5,030 bases of DNA, from positions 1 through 5,030 of the forward strand of contig CAIYZI010000200.1 in the NCBI GenBank assembly GCA_903930665.1. Direction: 5' to 3'. The notes under the pieces were generated by a model. The model searched no databases. It was not told where the DNA came from and saw nothing but the letters and a program-made list of their open reading frames with translations. A program made the translations under genes and the position numbers. This DNA comes from an uncultured beta proteobacterium (GTDB lineage Bacteria; Pseudomonadota; Gammaproteobacteria; Burkholderiales; Burkholderiaceae). Shown piece after piece: positions 1-5,030 of the stretch (position 1 is its first letter; every line of letters starts with the position of its first letter).

Positions 1-19
1 CTCATTTGATAAAAAATTA

Positions 20-47
20 TTCATAGAACTTTATGTATTTTTATGAA
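20..47. repeat. AT-rich inverted repeat, possible weak terminator
   Basis: Bases 20-28 can pair with 39-47 as a 9-bp stem that includes one G-T pair, around a 10-base loop. A second overlapping pairing (27-32 with 46-51) is also possible. On the + strand there is an A-run before the stem (11-16) but no proper T-run after it. Read on the - strand, the stem is followed by a T-rich run. It may be the end of a transcript from a gene outside the window, or just AT-rich chance pairing. Tandem TGA-TAA stops at 7-12 would fit a rightward gene ending just before it, but no coding sequence can be recognised there. Confidence 0.2.
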
Positions 48-60
48 AGTTTCTCAGTGC

Positions 61-89
61 TTAACACCTAAACCTTCTAGGGTTATAGT
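61..89 (+). promoter_or_regulatory. sigma70-type promoter for the metK homologue
   Basis: A -35 box TTAACA (61-66) and a -10 box TATAGT (84-89) each match consensus at five of six positions and are separated by the ideal 17 bases. Transcription would begin near 96, leaving a 5' leader of only about 28 bases before the ATG at 125. That leader is too short for any known SAM or SAH riboswitch, so regulation through such an element is unlikely if this promoter is the one used. No obvious repressor operator was seen. The call rests on sequence match only. Confidence 0.6.
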
Positions 90-124
90 AGCAAATAAGG
101 CTGCTAAATTCGATAAAAATTAAT

Positions 125-1285
125 ATGACTGATACATACCTATTCACTTCTGAATCAGTCACTGAAGGTCATCCTGATAAAGTAGCCGATCAGATATCGG
201 ATGCCATCTTAGATGCCTTACTAGAACAAGATCCCACCAGTAGGGTTGCGGCCAGTACGGTGTGCAATACAGGACTCGTCTTATTAACCGGTCAAATTAC
301 GACTAAAGCCATCGTTGATTACCCCCACATCGCCAGAAACACACTCAAAGAGATTGGCTATGACAGTAGCGATCTAGGCATGGATTACAAAGGTTGTAGT
401 GTTCTCGTGGCTTTTGAAACTCAGAGCCCTGATATTGCTCAGGGCATTAACCAAGCTTTAGATGATCCTTTAGATCAAGGCGCAGGCGATCAAGGCATGA
501 TGTTTGGCTATGCCGTCACTGAAACGTCGCAACTCATGCCAGCACCGATCATGATTGCCCATCAGCTTGTACAGCAACAGGCCAAATTACGTCGTAGCGG
601 CCATTTCAACTGGTTGGGGCCCGATGGTAAATCCCAGGTCACTATGCGCTATGAAGGCGATATACCGATAAGTATCGATACCATCATTCTCTCTACGCAG
701 CACTCGCCTGATATTGCCCTTGATGCCTTACGTGAAGCGGTAATCGAAGAACTTATCAAGCCCACCCTTCCACTACAGTTTGCCAAGGGAAACATTCGCT
801 ATTTAGTGAACCCGACAGGACGATTTGTGACAGGAGGCCCTAAAGGCGATACCGGGTTAACTGGCAAGAAGCTGATGGTCGATACCTATGGATCATCAGC
901 GCCTCATGGTGGAGGTGCATTTTCCGGTAAGGACCCCTCTAAAGTTGATCGCTCAGGGGCTTATGCCGCTCGATATGTTGCCAAAAATATCGTTGCTGCT
1001 GGTCTGGCTAGTAAATGCTTATTACAAGTTTCTTACTCGATAGGGGTGGCTAAACCGACCTCCTTAATGGTTAATACCTTTGGCACCGGCAAGATGGCTG
1101 ATTCCAAGTTGGAGAAAATCATTCTTGAGATCTTTGATTGGCGCCCAAGAAGCATTATTCAGACCTTGGATTTATTAAAGCCCATTTATAAAAACACGGC
1201 TAGCTATGGGCACTTTGGACGTACAGATAAGGAATTTAATTGGGAAGCTTGTAATTTAGTAGAGGCATTGAGGATATCTAGCTAA
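125..1285 (+). CDS. metK: S-adenosylmethionine synthetase (MetK family), divergent active site
   Basis: The family makes S-adenosylmethionine from methionine and ATP, releasing phosphate and diphosphate, in the cytoplasm, usually as a homotetramer. At 386 residues the protein is full length (E. coli MetK has 384). Family signatures are present: GHPDK near residue 15, GAGDQG at 119-124, PTGRF at 230-234 and GGGAFSGKD at 262-270. ATP and metal residues His16, Asp18, Lys169, Lys249 and Lys269 are kept, as is Gln100. Against E. coli MetK recalled from memory, several near-invariant positions differ: Ser44 for the potassium-ligand Glu, Gln57 for the methionine-contacting Glu in GEITT, Gly165 for Arg in LRPD, and Lys248 for Arg in GRK. 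It may therefore be an accessory paralogue with altered kinetics or substrate, or a weakly active enzyme. The start at 125 fits the family N-terminus; an in-frame stop lies at 89-91 with no ATG between. No Shine-Dalgarno sequence is visible at normal spacing. The reading frame is intact and base composition resembles its neighbours. Confidence 0.93.
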   Translation: MTDTYLFTSESVTEGHPDKVADQISDAILDALLEQDPTSRVAASTVCNTGLVLLTGQITTKAIVDYPHIARNTLKEIGYDSSDLGMDYKGCSVLVAFETQSPDIAQGINQALDDPLDQGAGDQGMMFGYAVTETSQLMPAPIMIAHQLVQQQAKLRRSGHFNWLGPDGKSQVTMRYEGDIPISIDTIILSTQHSPDIALDALREAVIEELIKPTLPLQFAKGNIRYLVNPTGRFVTGGPKGDTGLTGKKLMVDTYGSSAPHGGGAFSGKDPSKVDRSGAYAARYVAKNIVAAGLASKCLLQVSYSIGVAKPTSLMVNTFGTGKMADSKLEKIILEIFDWRPRSIIQTLDLLKPIYKNTASYGHFGRTDKEFNWEACNLVEALRISS

Positions 1286-1330
1286 GGATCTCTAGCAAAT
1301 CCAGGCTCAATAGGTTTATGCTTTAAACAT
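1286..1330 (+). other. 45-base spacer between the metK homologue and the EAL gene
   Basis: No convincing promoter or terminator hairpin is seen, so the two genes are probably cotranscribed. The spacer is 15 sense codons in the frame shared by both genes, with no further stop. It lacks a Shine-Dalgarno sequence properly placed for the ATG at 1331: the nearest AGG (1312-1314) is 16 bases upstream. That AGG lies 3 bases before a tiny ATG-CTT-TAA frame (1318-1326) that ends 4 bases before the main start, so translation could depend on reinitiation. This is inference. Confidence 0.4.
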
Positions 1331-3658
1331 ATGGAAAAAGAGTTGAACCAAGCCACCATTTTGATTGTTGAGGACAGCCCTATTCAGGCTGAGTTGTTGC
1401 GTCGCTTTATTGTGAGCAATGGTTATAAGTGCGAGGTTGCTACAGATGGAGAGGCAGGACTTCTAGCACTTCAAATCAATCGCCCAGATTTGGTGATCAG
1501 CGACGTGCAAATGCCAGTGCTCGATGGCTATCAAATGTGTGAACGTATTAAAGCCAGCCCACAACTGCAATCGATTCCCGTCATTCTTTTAACAGCACTT
1601 TCTGATCCTGTCGATGTGATTCGTGGTCTTAATGCCGGCGCTGAGGCTTACTTGACCAAGCCTTACGACAATGAACGCCTAATGGTTCAGGTGCATCGCT
1701 TGCTTAATACACCTCAAAATGGGAATCATAACGGTGAATCCAATGAGGTCACACTTCGAGCAAGCACACCACTTGATGTAGAGATTAATCAATCTCACTA
1801 CACCGTAAATGCTAGCAGAGAGAAGATTTTACAAATGCTAGTGTCAACTTATGACAACGCCTCATATCAAAATCACCTGCTTCGTAAACTTGAAGAAGAT
1901 CTACACTCACTCAATCAGCAGCTAGAAAATAAAGTCGTACAAAGAACTGCTGCGCTAGCTGAAGAAGAGAAACGCGCTCGTAATGCTGAGACCAGATACC
2001 GTACACTTTTTAATTTAATGCCAGAAGGTGTTGGCCTTATTAACCCTGACTCCTGGAAGTTCGTTGAATTTAATGATGTGGCCTGTGGACAGTTGGGCTT
2101 TTTACGTGATGAGTTTAAAAACGTATCCCTTCTAGACATGGCAGCTGAAAATGAGAAAAGTACTTTGCTTGAACACCTCAATCAAGCCATGATCTATGCG
2201 CAGTCCAGTTTTGCCACTCAACTTCTAAATCGAGATGGATCTTCTTTAGATATTGATGTTCGTACTCAACAAGTTGAGTTAGATGGCCAAAAACTATTAA
2301 ATTGTATTTTCCGAGATATTTCAGCGATTAATCGCGCCAGAAAAATCGAGTGGGAACTAGAGTACAAATCCACTCATGACCTCTTGACAGATTTACCTAG
2401 TAAAGCACTTTTATTAGATGCGATTGCGCAAGCGATTCATATTGCTGATCGTAAAGGCGGTGCTATTACATTGCTTGCCATTGAGTTAAGTCGCATCAAT
2501 ACCATTACTGCCAGTTTGGGCCATGCAGCTGCAGATGCTATACAAATGGAGCTTGCGCAGCGTCTTCGCAGTATTCAGCCTAAAGCTAGCATGGTTGCCA
2601 GAATTCACAATCAGGATTTCATCTTTTTGGTCGATGGCAGTATGGATCCAAGCCCCATTACCGATTTGCTGCCACGGATCTCCAAGGCTACGAACAGTCC
2701 ATTTGAATGGGAGGGTTCCTTACTAGCCTTTGAGCCTTGTATTGGAGTCAGTATTTATCCAAAAGATGCCCAAGATGCCGCAACACTTTTACAGTCTGCT
2801 GAATCTGCGCTTTTTAAAGCAAAACAAAGTGGCAAAAAAGCGATTGTTTTAGCTTCCTCAGAAATTAATGATCAGGTTGAAAATCTTATTCGCAAAGAAA
2901 GCGATCTACGCTCTGCTTTTGCCAACGGGCAAATGGAAATGTTTTTTCAGCCACGGGTCGATCTTAAAAGCGGAAAAATTACTGGCGCAGAAGCCCTGAT
3001 GAGATGGCGCGATCCTATTAAAGGTATCGTTCCTCCTAAGGACTTTATTCCTCTAGCTGAAGAAATTGGCCTGATTGGTTCGATGACTAACTGGGCCCTA
3101 GAGCAAGTTTGCAGTCAACAAAAACAATGGTTAGATGCTGGTATGGAGATCGTTCCAGTTTCCGTGAATTTAGTTGCCGAGCAGTTCCAGGACGATCAAA
3201 TAGTTGTCATTCTCAAAGAGGCTTTAGCAAAAAGCCATTTGCCAGCCCAATTTTTAGAGGTAGAACTCACTGAATCAGCAGCGATGCAAAACCCTGGCAG
3301 ATCGGCGAAATTATTAGACCAAATTCGTGATCTTGGTATCTTAATCGCTATTGATGACTTTGGAACAGGCTACTCTTCCCTAGCCTATCTGGAAAAATTT
3401 CCGATTGATATCTTAAAAATTGATATCTCCTTTGTGCAAGGCATCACTAAAGATCGACATGCCGCAGTGATCACTAGCGCGATTATTGCGATGGCAAAAG
3501 AGTTGAATTTCCTAATCGTAGCGGAAGGTATTGAGGATGATGGACAGCGTGAGTTCTTAGCAAAACACCACTGCGAAGAAGGACAAGGTTATCTTTTTTC
3601 TAAACCCGTTCCCGCAGATGAGTTTAAGGATTTGCTAAATTCGAAGATCGTCTACTAA
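1331..3658 (+). CDS. REC-PAS-GGDEF(degenerate)-EAL cyclic di-GMP phosphodiesterase
   Basis: This 775-residue cytoplasmic regulator should hydrolyse cyclic di-GMP to pGpG under two-component control. The receiver domain (about 8-127) has acidic residues Glu14 and Asp15, phosphoacceptor Asp58, Thr88 and Lys110, so it should accept phosphate from a histidine kinase not seen here. A linker with a probable coiled coil (about 180-222) leads to a PAS domain (about 222-333). A GGDEF-like domain (about 340-508) keeps the opening THDLLTDLP, but the signature reads HNQDF at 426-430, the metal Asp of the first strand is replaced (Glu385 region), and no RxxD inhibitory site precedes it, so cyclase activity is not expected. 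It may bind GTP or serve as structure. The EAL domain (about 525-770) is intact: EAL at 554-556, Asn613, Glu645, Asp675-Asp676, Lys696, Glu732 and Gln752. The ATG at 1331 gives a normal receiver N-terminus. It probably follows the metK homologue in one operon. Domain calls are confident; the input signal is unknown. Confidence 0.95.
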   Translation: MEKELNQATILIVEDSPIQAELLRRFIVSNGYKCEVATDGEAGLLALQINRPDLVISDVQMPVLDGYQMCERIKASPQLQSIPVILLTALSDPVDVIRGLNAGAEAYLTKPYDNERLMVQVHRLLNTPQNGNHNGESNEVTLRASTPLDVEINQSHYTVNASREKILQMLVSTYDNASYQNHLLRKLEEDLHSLNQQLENKVVQRTAALAEEEKRARNAETRYRTLFNLMPEGVGLINPDSWKFVEFNDVACGQLGFLRDEFKNVSLLDMAAENEKSTLLEHLNQAMIYAQSSFATQLLNRDGSSLDIDVRTQQVELDGQKLLNCIFRDISAINRARKIEWELEYKSTHDLLTDLPSKALLLDAIAQAIHIADRKGGAITLLAIELSRINTITASLGHAAADAIQMELAQRLRSIQPKASMVARIHNQDFIFLVDGSMDPSPITDLLPRISKATNSPFEWEGSLLAFEPCIGVSIYPKDAQDAATLLQSAESALFKAKQSGKKAIVLASSEINDQVENLIRKESDLRSAFANGQMEMFFQPRVDLKSGKITGAEALMRWRDPIKGIVPPKDFIPLAEEIGLIGSMTNWALEQVCSQQKQWLDAGMEIVPVSVNLVAEQFQDDQIVVILKEALAKSHLPAQFLEVELTESAAMQNPGRSAKLLDQIRDLGILIAIDDFGTGYSSLAYLEKFPIDILKIDISFVQGITKDRHAAVITSAIIAMAKELNFLIVAEGIEDDGQREFLAKHHCEEGQGYLFSKPVPADEFKDLLNSKIVY
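3655..3658. other. overlapping stop codons of convergent genes
   Basis: The rightward EAL gene ends with TAA at 3656-3658 and the leftward HD-GYP gene ends with TAG read from 3657 to 3655, so the coding regions overlap by 4 bases. There is no intergenic space for a terminator. The only nearby pairing is 5 bp (3640-3644 with 3662-3666) around a 17-base loop, without a T-run. Transcripts from each side probably run into the opposing gene. Confidence 0.95.
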
Positions 3659-4857
3659 TTATCGAAAGCAATCACTTCTTTTCCCTCAAATAGGTCTAGG
3701 GCTACTTTTGCAATCCCTGCATCATATTTAATCCCCAAACCCTCTTTAATGACTTTAAGTGCGGCAGGTAGTCCTAAACCAGCCCTATAAGGCCTGTGAG
3801 AATACATTGCTTCAATAGTGTCGGCTACCGCGATCACTTGTGCCTCCAGCAGAATCTGATCCCCCTTTAAACCCTTTGGATAACCAGAGCCATCAAGGCG
3901 CTCGTGATGTTGCCGTACTATTTCAGCTATGGGCCAAGGAAATTCGATATCTTTGAGAAGCTGAAAGCCATTCTCTGGATGCTCCTGTAAAAGCTTTCCT
4001 TCAAACTCGGTAAGGCTAGATGGTTTAGTCAGAATTTCAGAAGGGACAGCAATTTTTCCAATGTCATGCACCATAGCTGCTAAACGTAATCCATAAATCT
4101 TGTCTTCATCCCAACCAAGTTGATTTGCCATGGCACAGGCAATTGTTGCTACATTCTTTTGATGACCAGAGGTATAGGGGTCCCTCAGCTCCATAGTTTT
4201 TGACATCACCTCAACCGTGCTGGTAAGTGACTTGCGCAACTTGTCGTCTTGGATTTGCTGTTTCTGGTACTGCGCATTTAAAGCTTCTTGCTTTTCAAAT
4301 ACATTCAGACCAAACCCAAGTTCTGCAGCTAAATTTGCAAAAATATGCACTTCTAAATCGGTAAAAGCATTAATAGTTGATGCATAGACGCCTAATGCAC
4401 CAATAACCTCACCACTCTCAATAATAGGTACTGCAATGACTGAACGGATTCCATACTTTCTTGCACGCAACTTCCACGGTTCAAAATTCGGATCAGCTTC
4501 GGTATCGGAAATGAGGCAAGCTTGTTTTGACCTGATACAGCGACCAATAGGCCCCTTACCATTTGGCCTATCTTCTGACCAGCTAACAGTAATGTCCTGT
4601 GCATATGCAGATGCCAAACCACTTAAACCCATCACCTCAATAGCTTTCTCGGGATCGTTATTAGCAAAACCAATCCAAGCTAAAAGATAATTTTCCTGTT
4701 TAGTAATTGCCTCGCAAATAGCCTGCATTAACTCTACAGAAGAAATTGCTTTAGAAAGCGCATCTCCAGAGCGCATCAACGCGTTTAAACCCCAAGTAAG
4801 AGTCTCCAAGCTCGGGGCAGCTTGTTGCGAACTCAAGACTTCTTTATTGCTGTTCAT
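3655..4857 (-). CDS. GAF-HD-GYP cyclic di-GMP phosphodiesterase
   Basis: The 400-residue cytoplasmic protein has an N-terminal GAF sensor domain (about 24-187), a short probable coiled coil (about 186-212) and a C-terminal HD-GYP domain (about 213-385). HD-GYP enzymes hydrolyse cyclic di-GMP to GMP or pGpG with a two- or three-metal centre. Visible residues are His232 in DPYTSGH, His264-Asp265 and Lys268 in HDIGK, His293, His317-His318, the GYP at 325-327 and Asp346, so activity is expected. Tyr228 stands where three-metal members such as those with DPETGNH have Glu, which suggests a two-metal site. The GAF domain lacks an obvious cyclic-nucleotide NKFDE motif, so its ligand is unknown. The start at 4857 is supported by AAGGGA just upstream. 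The gene follows a GGDEF gene by 21 bases, probably in one operon. Its end overlaps the convergent EAL gene. Confidence 0.95.
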   Translation of the reverse strand: MNSNKEVLSSQQAAPSLETLTWGLNALMRSGDALSKAISSVELMQAICEAITKQENYLLAWIGFANNDPEKAIEVMGLSGLASAYAQDITVSWSEDRPNGKGPIGRCIRSKQACLISDTEADPNFEPWKLRARKYGIRSVIAVPIIESGEVIGALGVYASTINAFTDLEVHIFANLAAELGFGLNVFEKQEALNAQYQKQQIQDDKLRKSLTSTVEVMSKTMELRDPYTSGHQKNVATIACAMANQLGWDEDKIYGLRLAAMVHDIGKIAVPSEILTKPSSLTEFEGKLLQEHPENGFQLLKDIEFPWPIAEIVRQHHERLDGSGYPKGLKGDQILLEAQVIAVADTIEAMYSHRPYRAGLGLPAALKVIKEGLGIKYDAGIAKVALDLFEGKEVIAFDN

Positions 4858-4859
4858 AG

Positions 4860-4865
4860 TCCCTT
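4860..4865 (-). promoter_or_regulatory. ribosome binding site of the HD-GYP gene
   Basis: On the - strand AAGGGA lies 2 bases before the ATG (4 bases counting from its AAGG core). Spacing is a little short, but it is the only candidate and it sets the start at 4857. It is the clearest ribosome binding site in the window; neither rightward gene has one at normal spacing. Confidence 0.55.
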
Positions 4866-4878
4866 GTAAATCACTTCA

Positions 4879-5030
4879 TCACTCTAGCGAAGGAGGTGGT
4901 TTATCAAATACAGCATATTTATCGCGACCACCTTGCTTGGCAATATACATAGCCTTATCAGCCATATCCATCAGATCGTCTCGTCTATTCTCTTCATTTA
5001 CCACCATACTGGCTATGCCGATACTGACAG
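4879..5030 (-). CDS. diguanylate cyclase, GGDEF domain C-terminal end (partial)
   Basis: The last 49 codons and TGA stop of a leftward gene are present; its start and active site lie beyond base 5030. The translation opens with VSIGIA, the conserved strand late in GGDEF domains, followed by ADKAMYIAKQGGRDKYAVF, which matches the closing ADxALYxAKxxGRN pattern, and then a short tail with PPP. The family makes cyclic di-GMP from two GTP. The GGDEF signature itself is outside the window, so activity cannot be judged, nor can sensor domains at the N-terminus. A second in-frame TGA directly follows the stop. It lies 21 bases upstream of the HD-GYP gene on the same strand, implying that a synthase and a hydrolase are cotranscribed. 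Confidence 0.88.
   Translation of the reverse strand, partial: VSIGIASMVVNEENRRDDLMDMADKAMYIAKQGGRDKYAVFDKPPPSLE

Noticed and set aside
1..24. Divergent gene starting on the - strand at base 24 (MNNFLSNE, open to the left edge)
   Set aside because: Only eight codons are visible, in AT-rich DNA, with no clear ribosome binding site or promoter; an open frame this short is expected by chance.
1..124. SAM or SAH riboswitch ahead of the metK homologue
   Set aside because: The best promoter (61-89) leaves only about 28 leader bases, and no pseudoknot or conserved riboswitch core could be recognised in the 124 bases.
1268..1330. Separate promoter for the EAL gene
   Set aside because: A TTGAGG at 1268-1273 has no matching -10 box at proper spacing, and TATGCT at 1317-1322 has no -35 box.
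1915..2181. 88-codon open frame on the - strand
   Set aside because: It lies wholly inside the PAS-linker region of the EAL protein, which has clear domain homology; the translation looks like no family and has no ribosome binding site.
2523..2726. 67-codon open frame on the + strand
   Set aside because: It is a shifted frame within the GGDEF domain coding sequence and shows no recognisable protein features.
3640..3666. Bidirectional terminator at the convergent junction
   Set aside because: The pairing is only 5 bp with a 17-base loop and no T-run on either strand.
4392..4690. Open frames on both strands (4392-4622 -, 4436-4690 +)
   Set aside because: Both fall inside the GAF domain of the HD-GYP gene, whose own frame has clear homology; they are shadows of it.

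Overview
The window carries three complete protein genes and one partial one, at high coding density and moderate GC (roughly 45% by eye). Gene style, the MetK sequence and the REC-PAS-GGDEF-EAL and GAF-HD-GYP proteins suggest a free-living beta- or gammaproteobacterium. A Polynucleobacter- or Methylophilaceae-like betaproteobacterium would fit, but this is an impression from sequence style and no search was run. No tRNA, rRNA, CRISPR array, insertion sequence or long repeat is visible.

Layout. Bases 1-124 are noncoding as far as can be seen: an AT-rich inverted repeat (20-47) and a good sigma70-type promoter (61-89). Next come a MetK-family S-adenosylmethionine synthetase (125-1285, +) and, after 45 bases and in the same reading frame, a 775-residue REC-PAS-GGDEF-EAL protein (1331-3658, +). 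On the other strand, reading leftward, are the last 49 codons of a GGDEF diguanylate cyclase (4879-5030, running off the right edge) and, 21 bases later, a GAF-HD-GYP phosphodiesterase (3655-4857). The rightward and leftward sets meet tail to tail and their stop codons overlap by 4 bases.

How the genes may work together. Three of the four genes concern cyclic di-GMP. The partial GGDEF protein would make it if its unseen active site is intact. The HD-GYP protein, and the EAL domain under REC/PAS control, would degrade it; both have their catalytic residues. The GGDEF domain inside the EAL protein is degenerate, so that protein should be a phosphodiesterase only. All three complete proteins look cytoplasmic, with no signal peptides or membrane segments.

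The most unusual item is the MetK homologue. It keeps most of the family's ATP- and metal-binding motifs, but several near-invariant active-site positions differ from E. coli MetK: the potassium-ligand Glu is Ser, the methionine-contacting Glu is Gln, and the Arg of the GRK motif is Lys. It looks like a divergent, possibly accessory paralogue. It is also the upstream neighbour, perhaps the operon partner, of a c-di-GMP phosphodiesterase. A functional link is a hypothesis only.
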